A stretch of 64,000 bases of DNA from RDYJ01 sp034931405 (GCF_034931405.1 NZ_JAYGHA010000004.1:167541-231540); one strand, 5' to 3'. Positions 42,991 to 52,576 are shown, numbered from the stretch's first letter. Notes: generated from the letters alone by a model not told the origin. Numbers and translations: made by a program.

Positions 42991-43689
42991 TTAAGGAAGA
43001 ATTTCCACAATTGTACCTTTTTTAACCCATTGATATAATTCATCTACATCTTTATTTTTTAAAGACGGACAGCCTAAAGTCCAGTTATTTCGTGCATCAA
43101 TCATTTCATCTCCACCCGCAGGTACACCATGAATACCCACTTCACCACCAATAGGAATATTCCAAGCTAATTCACCATTGATTTTAGCTTGAAAATGCTT
43201 TCTCCAAGATTGATTATTAGGATAATTCAACCACATAAATTTTGACCATTGGGGATGCGGATAAAGGTCTTTAATTTGCAAAATACCTTCTGGGGTTTTT
43301 TTGTCACCTTCTCCTCGTTTATCCCCTGTGGGGTTAGCACCAAAAACAACTGGATAAGACTTTATTGGTTTGAGTTCGTAATAAATTGTCAACCTATGTT
43401 TAGACTTTTCAATTAAAATAGAGGTTTTCTGTTTATTGATGGGTTGTGTAATTAGTTTTTCTATGGGTTGGTCATAATTTAATAATTCATCTCCAATTAT
43501 AGGATTATGTATTTTTTGTTCAGTTTGGCAATTGGAAATACATAAAACTTCAGGAATTGCAGTAACTGGAAATATTAAACCTGTTCTTAATAGCAACCCA
43601 TAAAATACAGAACCAGTAACAAAAAACAAAATAATGTTTAATAGGATTCTCTGTTGTTTGAGATATTTGGTTATTGATTCTGTATTCAT
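42991..43689 (-). CDS. L,D-transpeptidase (YkuD domain)
   Basis: A 232-aa protein that cross-links peptidoglycan through L,D bonds. It has an N-terminal membrane anchor (about 15-38) and a C-terminal YkuD domain. The active site is His187 in VGIHGVPAG and Cys207 in TLGCPSLKN, the HG-x(n)-S/T-x-GC pattern. It ends 3 bp from the convergent PPOX gene. Its 5' side borders an assembly gap. Confidence 0.9.
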   Translation of the reverse strand: MNTESITKYLKQQRILLNIILFFVTGSVFYGLLLRTGLIFPVTAIPEVLCISNCQTEQKIHNPIIGDELLNYDQPIEKLITQPINKQKTSILIEKSKHRLTIYYELKPIKSYPVVFGANPTGDKRGEGDKKTPEGILQIKDLYPHPQWSKFMWLNYPNNQSWRKHFQAKINGELAWNIPIGGEVGIHGVPAGGDEMIDARNNWTLGCPSLKNKDVDELYQWVKKGTIVEILP

Positions 43690-43694
43690 GATTT

Positions 43695-43838
43695 GTATAT
43701 AGGACTCATATTTGAATTTTGAAAAAATCNNNNNNNNNNNNNNNNNNNNNNNNNNNNNNNNNNNNNNNNNNNNNNNNNNNNNNNNNNNNNNNNNNNNNNN
43801 NNNNNNNNNNNNNNNNNNNNNNNNNATCCCTATATTTG
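43695..43838. mobile_element. Unassembled repeat element (gap 1, N run)
   Basis: Ninety-six N (43730-43825) are flanked on the left by a 34-base sequence (43695-43729, starting TATATAGGACTCATATTTGA) that recurs as an exact reverse complement beside the second gap at 57881. The far side reads ATCCCTATA. The two gaps therefore hold copies of one repeat in opposite orientation. Its content is unknown. Confidence 0.7.
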
Positions 43839-43901
43839 TTTAAATCTGCTACAAACAAATATTCTGACTCCTGACTCCTGAATTCTTACATTTTACATTT
43901 T

Positions 43902-44654
43902 TTAAATTCCTGCACCATCAAAAAATTCCTGAATCTTTTTATCTCGGATATTACAGAAATTGTGTTCTTTTGGTAATTCATTTTCTTGAATGAATTGACC
44001 GACTAAAACCGGAGTTTTTACGGGAGTTTGGAGATTTTGAATTTGTTCTTCAAGTGCTTCAATGCGGTCAACCAAAGTGCGAATTACTTCTGCTTCTGAG
44101 TCTGGTAAATTATTGTGTTCTAGGGGAGAAACCCGGACTCCCGCACGATAGATAATGCGTCCAGGTATACCAACAACTGTGCAGTTAGAAGGAACATCTC
44201 TTAACACCACTGAACCTGCACCGATGCGGACGTTATTACCAATTTGGAGATTACCTAAAACTTTTGCACCTGCACCCACAACAACATTTTCACCAACTGT
44301 CGGGTGACGTTTACCGCTTTCTTTACCTGTTCCCCCCAAGGTAACGCCTTGATAAATAAGGGCGTAGTCTCCTACAATGGCTGTTTCACCAATGACAACG
44401 CCCATACCGTGGTCAATAAATACGCTTTTGCCGATGACAGCACCTGGGTGAATTTCAATCCCAGTTAAAAACCGAGCGATGTGAGAAATTAAACGCGGGA
44501 TAAAGGGAATACCGATAGCACGCAACCAGTGAGCAAGTCTATGGAAGATTAAGGCTTGTAAGCCTGGGTAGCAAAACAAGACTTCCAACCAATTCCGGGC
44601 TGCTGGATCACGTTCAAAGATGATGCGAAAGTCGGCGTGTAGTGTAGAAAGCAT
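43902..44654 (-). CDS. cysE: Serine O-acetyltransferase
   Basis: Makes O-acetylserine for cysteine synthesis. The open frame begins at 44681, but the ATG at 44654 (MLSTLHADFRIIFERDPAAR) fits the family start and gives 250 aa. An N-terminal helical domain is followed by left-handed beta-helix hexapeptide repeats (IHPGAVIGKSVFIDHGMGVV, VGENVVVGAGAKVLGNL) with the catalytic HGMGVVIGETA. The C-terminal 50 residues are an unusual extension. Confidence 0.93.
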   Translation of the reverse strand: MLSTLHADFRIIFERDPAARNWLEVLFCYPGLQALIFHRLAHWLRAIGIPFIPRLISHIARFLTGIEIHPGAVIGKSVFIDHGMGVVIGETAIVGDYALIYQGVTLGGTGKESGKRHPTVGENVVVGAGAKVLGNLQIGNNVRIGAGSVVLRDVPSNCTVVGIPGRIIYRAGVRVSPLEHNNLPDSEAEVIRTLVDRIEALEEQIQNLQTPVKTPVLVGQFIQENELPKEHNFCNIRDKKIQEFFDGAGI

Positions 44655-44746
44655 CGAGATATTACCCAAAAAGCAAAACAAGCTACTTTCTCATTTTATC
44701 GCTAATTGGTCATTAGTAATTAGGGACTGGGGACTGGGAAGAAAAA

Positions 44747-44818
44747 TTTTAGATTTTAGATTTTAGATTTTAGATTTTAGATTGGAGTTAACAAAATCCA
44801 AAATCCAAAATCCAAAAT
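44747..44818. repeat. STRR block (TTTTAGA)n and (AAAATCC)n
   Basis: Two heptamer tracts, TTTTAGA at 44747-44783 and AAAATCC at 44793-44818, between cysE and the 162-aa gene. The second unit also appears inside the DUF3352 gene near 46563-46597. Confidence 0.9.
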
Positions 44819-44826
44819 TGAATTAC

Positions 44827-45315
44827 CTATTCTTCGACTTTTAAAGTGTAGTTATGTTTGACTCCAGGGTTAAATGTACCTACCCAAAGCTGATAAATGC
44901 CTTGTTTCCAATTGCGATCGCTCACACTCGCATCTTTACTTCTACCTGTATCATCACCACATCTAATGGTTGCATCATCTGGTCCTTTGATAAATAAAGT
45001 GGTGTCTTTACCTCCACTGTTAATTAATATTGTTAATTTATCAAAATCTTGTTCTAGAACAAGGATGTGATCTGGTTTGGGATCGCCAAAACCGATACAC
45101 ACTTTTTTATCGCGATCGCGGTTACTCATAGCAGATAAGGAATAAGCACCCCCTGTATAACCTGATGCCATTCCTTGTCCCGGTTCAAAACCTGGTGCTA
45201 GTTTCAGAGTTCCAAAATTGGCTGTCTGGGCTGCTATAGGTGTCGCTATCATAGCGGTAATGGCAGCTAACAGCCAGCTACACCGAAATTGAAGCCAAAG
45301 GCGACGATTTTTCAT
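44827..45315 (-). CDS. Exported hypothetical protein, 162 aa
   Basis: A clear Sec signal: basic MKNRRLWLQFR, hydrophobic WLLAAITAMIATPIAA, and cleavage after AQ near residue 30. The mature part contains two cysteines (KVCIGFGDPKPDHI, IRCGDD) that may form a disulfide. It ends with a beta-rich segment (GIYQLWVGTFNPGVKHNYTL) like bacterial pre-peptidase C-terminal (PPC) domains. Periplasmic; function unknown. Confidence 0.75.
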   Translation of the reverse strand: MKNRRLWLQFRCSWLLAAITAMIATPIAAQTANFGTLKLAPGFEPGQGMASGYTGGAYSLSAMSNRDRDKKVCIGFGDPKPDHILVLEQDFDKLTILINSGGKDTTLFIKGPDDATIRCGDDTGRSKDASVSDRNWKQGIYQLWVGTFNPGVKHNYTLKVEE

Positions 45316-45406
45316 AGCTCAATCCCAAATAGTTTTTTTGTAACTGTGTATACTAATTTTATGTAAAAAAATGGCTGTTGGGTAGTGCTGAGATCACAGC
45401 TAATCC

Positions 45407-45439
45407 AGATCCCCGACTTCTCAAAGAAGTCGGGGATCT
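45407..45439. terminator. Palindromic repeat (copy D), compact
   Basis: Perfect 15-bp arms (45407-45421/45425-45439) with only a 3-base spacer, lying 7 bases after the end of the DUF3352 gene. It should form a very stable hairpin and act as its terminator. Confidence 0.7.
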
Positions 45440-45445
45440 AAAAAT

Positions 45446-47125
45446 CTAGTGTTCCATTTGAAAAAAGACACCACCTTTGAGTGTTCCTGGTTCAGTGCTA
45501 TAACTACTGACTGTAAGCGATCGCAAATTGTCAAATAGTGGTTTACCCAACAGTTCCACAAATTTCAGTAAAGGTTGCTGACGTTCTAAAAAACCTTGGC
45601 TTTTTTTCCAGTCAATATATACATAACCTTGGTTGGGTTGGGGGATCATGGCAATACTATCCTGAAAGTTAGAATTTTCAATCAGGGGATGTTCTTGATG
45701 GGTGAGAATTTTTTCCATCATCCCTAATTCAGAGGTGAAAATTTCATAATTATCAATGGTTGTATGCGCTCCCCGGACTTTGGCCTCAACGTTAACATCT
45801 ACTGGATCTGAAGTAGCTTTTAACTCTGTCCAAGCTGTTATTTTGTGGTTATTGAGGGTAACAGCACTAACATTAAAACCACTGTTAACAGCAATTTGAT
45901 CTAACTTAGCTATACCTTGTTCTAACTGCGGCGATTTTTCCACCACAAACACCCAGTGAGGTTTTATATCTGCCTGATTCGGTAAAATTGCTAAGGCGTA
46001 TTCTCCAATTACCCACCTAAAAATATCCTCACTAAAGTTAAGATTCCAGCGTTTTTGCACATCTATCAAAGGTTGCAACCAACGAAAAATAGCTGCTTCT
46101 GAAGAACCATAAATAGTTGCTGTTCCTTGTTGCCAAAGTTTGGCTAAATCGCTATTAGGTAAATTGCTTAAATTTGCCCCTGCAATTGCTAAACCTACGG
46201 ATTCTGGAATATACTGCAATGCACCCACAGGTTTAGATAATGGTGTAGATACAGGAGCAATTTTGGACGCTGTTAAAAATGTACTTTCTGCTAACAATCC
46301 TTGGGGATTTAATACTAAAGAAAGAATTTGGCTATTATACGTAGGTTCTGCTAATTCTAACCCTTGCCATTGTGCTACCGTCGGCAGATTGAAGAAAGCA
46401 ACAGCCACAGCATTTTTAGGTAATTCTGGGATCGCTTTTTGATATTCGGAAGAACTGCTCAAATTCAAATTTGGTGCTTGGACATTATTAATAGCTTCTC
46501 GCAGCACCTTGATATCATTAGCAAACAAAACAAAGTCATCAACAACCGCACCAGCTAAACTATTTTGGATTTTAGATTTTGGATTTTGGATTTTTGTAGG
46601 TGTTACTATTTCGTGATTGTCATAAAGTAATTTCACACCTTTGTATTGTTCTACTTCTAAATTTGCTCCTGCTAAAGCCCGTTTAGAAAATAACAACTCC
46701 ACAAATTCGCGGCTTTTTGCAGGTTTGTCTGTAGCTAGTGCCATCAGATACCCTGGTTGTAGTCCATTCTCTGGGTCGTGATCTATATCTTGACTAGTTA
46801 CAGCCAATGTAATTTCGTTACTGAGCCAAGCTTGAATATCATCTTTGAAGTCTATATTAGTTTTTGCCAATAAACTGTTTTTGAGTTGAGAAATTTCTCC
46901 GTGTGGTTCTAGTGACTGTAAACTTTCGGGATTTACCAATAAGGACACCATCACTGGCGACACATTTGATACAAATATAGCTGCCCCTGGTTGGGAGCTA
47001 GAGATACTAAAATTGACCGGACTTTTGCCGAAAAACCAGTAAAAGCCAGCAGTAATAATTAATAGTAGGGCAATTACACCAGCTACTAAAAAACTAAAGA
47101 AGGAGCGTTGATTATTCACATTCAA
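45446..47125 (-). CDS. DUF3352 domain protein, membrane anchored
   Basis: A 559-aa cyanobacterial protein. An N-terminal membrane helix (FLVAGVIALLLIITAGFYWF) anchors a large extracytoplasmic DUF3352 domain, whose function is unknown. Residues near 180-192 (TKIQNPKSKIQNS) are encoded by an AAAATCC-type tandem repeat that also occurs outside genes in this window, so this segment is probably a repeat invasion tolerated in a loop. Confidence 0.8.
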   Translation of the reverse strand: MNVNNQRSFFSFLVAGVIALLLIITAGFYWFFGKSPVNFSISSSQPGAAIFVSNVSPVMVSLLVNPESLQSLEPHGEISQLKNSLLAKTNIDFKDDIQAWLSNEITLAVTSQDIDHDPENGLQPGYLMALATDKPAKSREFVELLFSKRALAGANLEVEQYKGVKLLYDNHEIVTPTKIQNPKSKIQNSLAGAVVDDFVLFANDIKVLREAINNVQAPNLNLSSSSEYQKAIPELPKNAVAVAFFNLPTVAQWQGLELAEPTYNSQILSLVLNPQGLLAESTFLTASKIAPVSTPLSKPVGALQYIPESVGLAIAGANLSNLPNSDLAKLWQQGTATIYGSSEAAIFRWLQPLIDVQKRWNLNFSEDIFRWVIGEYALAILPNQADIKPHWVFVVEKSPQLEQGIAKLDQIAVNSGFNVSAVTLNNHKITAWTELKATSDPVDVNVEAKVRGAHTTIDNYEIFTSELGMMEKILTHQEHPLIENSNFQDSIAMIPQPNQGYVYIDWKKSQGFLERQQPLLKFVELLGKPLFDNLRSLTVSSYSTEPGTLKGGVFFQMEH

Positions 47126-47187
47126 CCTATCTATTTTCTCGCTTTTCTGCCACCATGAAATAGTATAGGACTGTTTAGAAAAACTGT

Positions 47188-47535
47188 ATGACTGGTCAAT
47201 CGTTTAGCGAAATTAGCGTTCAAGAACTAGCACAACGTCTAGCACAAGGTGATTCTGGACTACAGTTAATTGATGTGCGCGAACCTCAAGAATTGGCAAT
47301 ATCACAAATCAATGGTTTTGTCAATCTTCCTTTGAGTGAATACGAGCAATGGCAAGGGAATATTTTCACGAGCTTTGATTCGACTAAGGAAACTTTAGTG
47401 TTATGTCATCACGGAATACGTTCCGCTCAGATGTGTCAATGGTTAGTGAGTCAAGGATTTACAAATGTCAAAAATATCACTGGTGGTATTGCTGCCTATT
47501 CCATATTAGTTGATTCTTCAGTTCCTCAGTATTAG
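47188..47535 (+). CDS. Rhodanese-like sulfurtransferase, single domain
   Basis: A 115-aa rhodanese domain with LQLIDVREPQELAISQINGF and the active loop CHHGIRS, whose cysteine carries the persulfide. It is cytosolic. It is divergent from DUF3352 and stands alone. Substrate unknown. Confidence 0.88.
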   Translation: MTGQSFSEISVQELAQRLAQGDSGLQLIDVREPQELAISQINGFVNLPLSEYEQWQGNIFTSFDSTKETLVLCHHGIRSAQMCQWLVSQGFTNVKNITGGIAAYSILVDSSVPQY

Positions 47536-47636
47536 GGAATATTCATAACCCAACATTTGAGACTTTGATTTAATAAGGGTTTTGGCGATTTATTAATGTT
47601 TCAAAATGTTTGCCATATTTTGTTAGTAATTAAATC

Positions 47637-47759
47637 GTCAGAATTCAGGTAAGGCGATAACATCCCCGACTTCTTTTATTTATTATGTTTATAAATGATC
47701 AATTGATCTGGTAAAGTCGGGGATCTGGATATGACCGATTGCTATAGCTGAATACTTAC
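47637..47759. mobile_element. Palindromic MITE (copy E), 123 bp
   Basis: Ends GTCAGAATTCAG and CTGAATACTTAC are inverted with 10 of 12 matches. The core palindrome is at 47661-47674/47713-47726. Flanks ATTAAATC and ATTAAAAG share 6 of 8 bases, a decayed target duplication. It is in opposite orientation to copy F. Confidence 0.75.
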
Positions 47760-48129
47760 ATTAAAAGAATGCAGAATTTAGAATTTAGAATTACGTTTTG
47801 CAACGGGGATTTTACCCCGACGCAAAACCCGCTGCTTGTAGAAGCAGGGGGGGACTTTAAACCCCAAGGGTAAGTTAAATCTTTAACCCTTTATCACATC
47901 TGGATTTAAAAATTAGGAAATTATTTTTGTGATTCCCAGTTTAATGGTAGAGGGTTAAAGTCTCAATTTTTCCTGTTAACGAGTAGAGATAAATCTTGAT
48001 TAAAGCACAGAACAAATATAGCGTAAATATAAAAACAACTGTCATGTATCGATCTTGTCAGATAGAAAGTAAAGTTTTGTAACTAAAGTTACACCTTATG
48101 TTGATGGACTATGAGATACTACAGAAAAA

Positions 48130-48155
48130 GGTGGAAATTTCTACCGCTTTTTTGT
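48130..48155 (+). terminator. Terminator-like hairpin, possible end of a small RNA
   Basis: Stem GGTGG (48130-48134) with CTACC (48141-48145), extended by flanking A and T tracts, ending in TTTTTT. No protein gene precedes it on this strand within 590 bp, so it may terminate an RNA gene. Low confidence. Confidence 0.3.
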
Positions 48156-48321
48156 TTTCGACTATCTAAATAAATACTGAAGGTAAATTTTGTGTTTAAT
48201 GAACACAACATAAGTATATAATTTGCTATCTTAATTAAATAATAAGTAATCTTTTTTGCAGTTTTAGCTATACAGTCTTGCGGCCTTTGATTAAAATTTG
48301 CCTTCAGTAAAACATACTTCT

Positions 48322-49407
48322 ATGCAAGTCCAGCTGACTAATCGACAACAGAATATACTTTGGGCAACTGTACGCCATTATATCGCTACAGCAGAGCCTG
48401 TTGGTTCTAAAGCTTTGATTGAGGAATTTGATCTTGGTGTCAGTTCCGCTACCATTCGCAATGTTATGGGTGTTTTGGAAAAATCGGGGTTGCTTTATCA
48501 ACCACACACTTCTGCGGGGAGAATACCTTCTGATTCTGGTTATCGTATATATGTTGATAAATTGATGAAGCCTTCAGAAGTATTAGCTAAAGAGGTTGAA
48601 TCAACATTACAACAGCGTCTACATTGGGATGATTGGAGTTTGGAAGCTTTGTTACAAGGTGCGGCTCAAATTTTGGCAACATTAAGCGGCTGCATTACCT
48701 TAATTACTATGCCACAAGCCCATACAGCACAATTAAGACATTTGCAACTTTTGCAAGTTGAAGCTGGAATAATTATGTTGATTGTGGTTACGGATGGTTA
48801 TGAAACTCATTCCAAGGTGATGGATTTATTTAGCGCATCATCAGAAATCAAACCAGATAGAGAAGCAATTGATAGAGAATTGCAAATTATTTCTAATTTT
48901 TTAAATAGTCATTTGCGCGATTGTACTCTATTGGAATTAGCCCAGCTTGACTGGAGTGAATTAGATCAGGAGTTTCAACGCTATGGTGAATTTTTGAAAA
49001 GTTCCTTGACAGAATTACTTCATCGTGCTTTAGCTCCAACATCCACACAAATTATGGTGCGGGGTGTGGGTGAAGTGTTGCGTCAACCGGAGTTTTCCCA
49101 AGTACAGCAGGTACAAACGATTATGCAACTGTTGGAAGAAGAACAAGAGCAATTATGGCGGTTAATATGTGAAGAACCGAAAATTGAGGACACAGGTAAA
49201 CCCAAGGTAACGGTGCGGATAGGTGCAGAAAACCCTTTAGAACCGATTCGGACTTGTTCTTTGATTTCTTCTAGTTATCGTCGGGGTTCTGTAACAGTGG
49301 GAAGTGTAGGTGTTTTGGGACCAACTAGGTTAGACTATGAAAATGCGATCGCTGTTGTAGCCGCAGCAGCAGATTACCTCTCAGATGCTTTTAGTCAAAC
49401 TGCGTAA
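48322..49407 (+). CDS. hrcA: Heat-inducible transcription repressor HrcA
   Basis: Represses groESL and related chaperone genes by binding CIRCE operators. A TTG at 48298 opens the frame, but the ATG at 48322 (MQVQLTNRQQNILWATVRHY) is the usual family start and gives 361 aa. The N-terminal winged helix spans about 1-80 (YIATAEPVGSKALIEEF, SSATIRNVMGVLEKSGLLYQ, HTSAGRIPSDSGYR). The C-terminal GAF-like dimer domain ends with ENAIAVVAAAADYLS. No CIRCE site is visible in this window. Confidence 0.95.
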   Translation: MQVQLTNRQQNILWATVRHYIATAEPVGSKALIEEFDLGVSSATIRNVMGVLEKSGLLYQPHTSAGRIPSDSGYRIYVDKLMKPSEVLAKEVESTLQQRLHWDDWSLEALLQGAAQILATLSGCITLITMPQAHTAQLRHLQLLQVEAGIIMLIVVTDGYETHSKVMDLFSASSEIKPDREAIDRELQIISNFLNSHLRDCTLLELAQLDWSELDQEFQRYGEFLKSSLTELLHRALAPTSTQIMVRGVGEVLRQPEFSQVQQVQTIMQLLEEEQEQLWRLICEEPKIEDTGKPKVTVRIGAENPLEPIRTCSLISSSYRRGSVTVGSVGVLGPTRLDYENAIAVVAAAADYLSDAFSQTA

Positions 49408-49503
49408 ACCATAGCAGGAGTCAGGAGTAAAAAGCTGCTTGGTGTTGTAAATTGTTTAAGTTTTGATTTCAACTATGTACTTCATTTACCTGCCATTTCT
49501 TGT

Positions 49504-50148
49504 ATGTTGAGAAAAATCTCTTTTGGTCTATTATGGCTAGGATTTGTTTCCTATGCCTTTTTCTTTGCTCCTCCTGATAATTTTCCAGAGAGTTTAGAGT
49601 TAATTAAAAATCTCTCTACAGGAAATTGGCAAGGTATTAATCCAGTAATAATTGCCCTATTTAATATTATGGGTATCTGGCCTTTAATTTATAGTGCGGT
49701 ATTATTTATTGATGGTAGAGGACAAAAAATCCGGGCTTGGCCTTTTGCGACTGCATCTTTTGCAGTTGGGGCTTTTGCACTTTTACCTTATTTAGCTTTA
49801 AGAGAACCAAATCAAGAATTTACAGGGCAGAAAAATCTGTTTATCAAAATATTTGATTCTCGTATTACAGGAATTATATTAACTTTAGGTGCTGGTGTTT
49901 TAGTTGCTTATGGTTTCCAAGGAGATTGGACTAATTTTGTCCAACAATGGCAAACTAGCAGATTTATTCATGTAATGAGTTTAGATTTTTGTATGTTGAG
50001 TTTATTATTTCCGACATTGTTAGGAGATGATATGACCCGACGGGGTTGGAAGGATAATCAATTATTTTGGTTATTTGCAATGATTCCTTTTTTTGGGGCG
50101 TTGATTTATTTGTGCATACGGCCGTCTGTGAAGGAAAATAATTTGTAG
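49504..50148 (+). CDS. DUF2834-type multi-pass membrane protein
   Basis: A 214-aa integral membrane protein with about five or six hydrophobic helices (for example FGLLWLGFVSYAFFFA at the start and LFWLFAMIPFFGALIYLCIR at the end). The segment FIHVMSLDFCMLSLLFPTLL followed by GDDMTRRG matches DUF2834. Function unknown; homologues occur in cyanobacteria and plastids. Confidence 0.72.
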   Translation: MLRKISFGLLWLGFVSYAFFFAPPDNFPESLELIKNLSTGNWQGINPVIIALFNIMGIWPLIYSAVLFIDGRGQKIRAWPFATASFAVGAFALLPYLALREPNQEFTGQKNLFIKIFDSRITGIILTLGAGVLVAYGFQGDWTNFVQQWQTSRFIHVMSLDFCMLSLLFPTLLGDDMTRRGWKDNQLFWLFAMIPFFGALIYLCIRPSVKENNL

Positions 50149-50309
50149 AAAAATAATTTTTTTATAGATACAATACATTTATAATATTGAAGTAAATCCA
50201 AAAGCTAATCATTTCATAAATTTAGGTTTAAACTCATTTATTCTCAGTAACAGGTATTACTAAAAATTACAAATTAAATGTCCAAATTAGGTACTAGTAA
50301 CTAAAAACT

Positions 50310-50879
50310 ATGGATGTTCAAGAACTTTTAACTAGATATGCCAGAGGAGAAAGAAACTTCAATGGTATTGCTTTACCCTCAGCCAACCTACAAGGAGCTA
50401 ACTTAGGTGGTATAGACTTTGCTAGAGCAGACCTTAGAGGTGCTAACCTCACAGAAGCATCTTTGACAGGAGCGAATTTAAGTAAAGCCAATCTCAGAGG
50501 TGCAAAACTAGAAAATGCACATTTATCGGAAGTAATTCTGTGTGGTGCTGATTTAACTCAAGCTGTACTAACTAATGCCCATTTAAATGAATCAGACCTG
50601 AGCGGGGCTTTATTAACTGGTGCAGACTTATGTGATGCTAATTTACATCAAGCATCAATCACCGCAGCTAATTTACAAGGTGCAAATTTGAGCGGTGCAA
50701 AAATGGGAGGTGTGCGAATGTGGAAAGCAGATTTACAAGGCGCAAATTTAACTGGTGCTGACTTAAGTGAAGCAAATATGTGTGAGGTAAATTTGACCAG
50801 AGCTAATTTAAATGCCACGGATATGAGTGAGGCTTTTTTAACTGCGGCAATTATGCCAGATGGCACTATTCATAGTTAA
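50310..50879 (+). CDS. Pentapeptide-repeat protein
   Basis: A 189-aa protein. From about residue 22 to 180 it consists of A(N/D)LxxA-type pentapeptides (LQGANLGGIDFARADLRGAN), which form a right-handed quadrilateral beta helix. There is no signal, so it is cytoplasmic. Cyanobacteria encode many; the role here is unknown. A strong hairpin follows at 50916-50951. Confidence 0.9.
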   Translation: MDVQELLTRYARGERNFNGIALPSANLQGANLGGIDFARADLRGANLTEASLTGANLSKANLRGAKLENAHLSEVILCGADLTQAVLTNAHLNESDLSGALLTGADLCDANLHQASITAANLQGANLSGAKMGGVRMWKADLQGANLTGADLSEANMCEVNLTRANLNATDMSEAFLTAAIMPDGTIHS

Positions 50880-50915
50880 TATTTTCTAGATTTATACCTT
50901 TTAGCTGAAATCAAA

Positions 50916-50951
50916 AAAAGTAGAGATATTTTATCAACCATCTCTACTTTT
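50916..50951 (+). terminator. Terminator of the pentapeptide-repeat gene
   Basis: Twelve-base inverted repeat AAAAGTAGAGAT (50916-50927) and ATCTCTACTTTT (50940-50951), ending in a T tract. Confidence 0.7.
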
Positions 50952-51017
50952 AAATCTTGAATAATTTGCCCACAAATTCGGATACATTAGTAAAAAGACG
51001 GAAACCATAGGGGCAAA

Positions 51018-52529
51018 ATGTTAGAAGACTCACAACAAAAACGGGTGGTAGTTGTTGGTGCTGGTTGGGCAGGTTTAGGTGCGACTTACCATTTAGCCAA
51101 ACAAGGTTATGATGTCACACTTTTAGAAGCAGGACCCTATCCTGGTGGACTGGTTGCAGGATGGCAAACCGCCGGAGGAAAATCTGTAGAAGCTGGGATT
51201 CATGGCTTTTGGTATCCTTACAGAAATATATTTTCTCTTATTAATGAATTAGGCATAAATCCCTTTACAACTTGGACCCGTTCTGCTCAATATTCCCCCG
51301 CTGGTTTAGAAGTTGAATCACCCATTTTTCAAGATTTACCAAGACTGCCAACACCATTAGGAACTTTTATTTATCCGCAATTTCAACGTTTACCATTCAT
51401 TGACAGAATCAGCGCCTTACCTTTACTTTATAGCTTAATTGATTTTGATAATTCTGATAATGCTTGGAAAAGGTATGATTCAATAACAGCCCGTGAATTA
51501 TTTAAAACTTTTGGTGTTTCGGCACGACTTTATAAAGAAGCATTTGAACCAATGTTATTAGTGGGTTTATTTGCCCCTGGAGAACAATGTTCAGCCGCTG
51601 CAACTTTAGGAATGTTATATTATTTTATTCTCGCCCATCAACCTGATTTTGATGTGGTTTGGTGTCGGGGAACAGTGGGAGAAAAAATCTTCCGTCCTTG
51701 GGTAGAAAAAATTGAAAACTTAGGCGCAAAAATTCTATCTAAACACCGAGTTACAGACGTAATTGTTGATAATAATAACCAGGTGAAAAGTGTAGTTTGC
51801 GGTGATGAAGTATTTGATGCTGATGCCGTGATTTTTGCTGTTGGTATCACAGGAATGAAGAAAATTGTCGCTAGTAGTCCTAGTTTACAAAATCATCAAG
51901 AATTTAGAAATTTAAATAATTTAGGGGCAATTGATGTTTTAGCAACTCGGTTATGGTTTGACAGAAAAATTGATATTCCTCGTCCTTCTAATGCTTGTTT
52001 TGGTTTTGATGAGACTACAGGATGGACATTTTTTGATTTGAATGCTTTACATGATGAATTTAAACATCAAACAGAAACAGTTGTTGAAGTTGATTTTTAT
52101 CACGCTAATCAATTTTTGCATTTAAGTGATGAGGAAATTGTCAAAATAGTTCAAGGTTATTTAGCAACTTGTATTCCAGGATTTAAAGCAGCAAAAGTAA
52201 TTGATAGTAGTGTAATTCGTTTAGAAAATGCAGTTACACATTTTGCACCTGGTAGTTATCGTTATATGTTACCTGCAAAAACGAGTTTTAAAAATGTGTT
52301 TATGAGTGGAGATTGGATTATTAACCGTCACGGTTCATGGTCACAGGAAAAAGCTTATGTCACAGGTTTAGAAGCTGCTAATTTGGCTATTTCTTATTTA
52401 CAAGATGGGGAAAAAGCTGATATTTTACCTGTAGAAAAAGATGAACCTCATATACAAATAGGTAGAAACGTGAATCAAAGTATACGAGATTTAGGAAAAT
52501 CTATTTTACCTAATTTTTGGTTGCCATAA
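51018..52529 (+). CDS. Phytoene/zeta-carotene desaturase-like FAD oxidoreductase
   Basis: A 503-aa flavoprotein. The N-terminal dinucleotide-binding motif is VVVVGAGWAGLGATYHLAKQ, followed by LLEAGPYPGGLVAGW. The C-terminal FAD segment is VFMSGDWIINRHGSWSQEKA. This is the amine-oxidase/carotenoid-desaturase superfamily. It differs from CrtP and CrtQ in details, so a specific carotenoid step is not assigned. It stands alone, with a terminator-like palindrome after it. Confidence 0.82.
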   Translation: MLEDSQQKRVVVVGAGWAGLGATYHLAKQGYDVTLLEAGPYPGGLVAGWQTAGGKSVEAGIHGFWYPYRNIFSLINELGINPFTTWTRSAQYSPAGLEVESPIFQDLPRLPTPLGTFIYPQFQRLPFIDRISALPLLYSLIDFDNSDNAWKRYDSITARELFKTFGVSARLYKEAFEPMLLVGLFAPGEQCSAAATLGMLYYFILAHQPDFDVVWCRGTVGEKIFRPWVEKIENLGAKILSKHRVTDVIVDNNNQVKSVVCGDEVFDADAVIFAVGITGMKKIVASSPSLQNHQEFRNLNNLGAIDVLATRLWFDRKIDIPRPSNACFGFDETTGWTFFDLNALHDEFKHQTETVVEVDFYHANQFLHLSDEEIVKIVQGYLATCIPGFKAAKVIDSSVIRLENAVTHFAPGSYRYMLPAKTSFKNVFMSGDWIINRHGSWSQEKAYVTGLEAANLAISYLQDGEKADILPVEKDEPHIQIGRNVNQSIRDLGKSILPNFWLP

Positions 52530-52576
52530 GTTACACCATAAGTTACCATGACCGTAATTTGATTTATACCAATCAA

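Larger units (their letters stand above)
47536..48321. other. Long gap before hrcA with mobile repeat and hairpins
   Basis: No protein gene seen in about 786 bp. Contents: palindromic element copy E (47637-47759); a GC-rich hairpin region near 47795-47860 (ACGGGGATTTTACCCCG-like); and a possible small RNA with stem GTAACT/AGTTAC (48079-48092) followed by a terminator-like stem GGTGG/CTACC (48130-48145) and a T tract. Confidence 0.5.

Noticed and set aside
47536..48321. CIRCE operator upstream of hrcA
   Set aside because: No TTAGCACTC-N9-GAGTGCTAA-like sequence is visible here.
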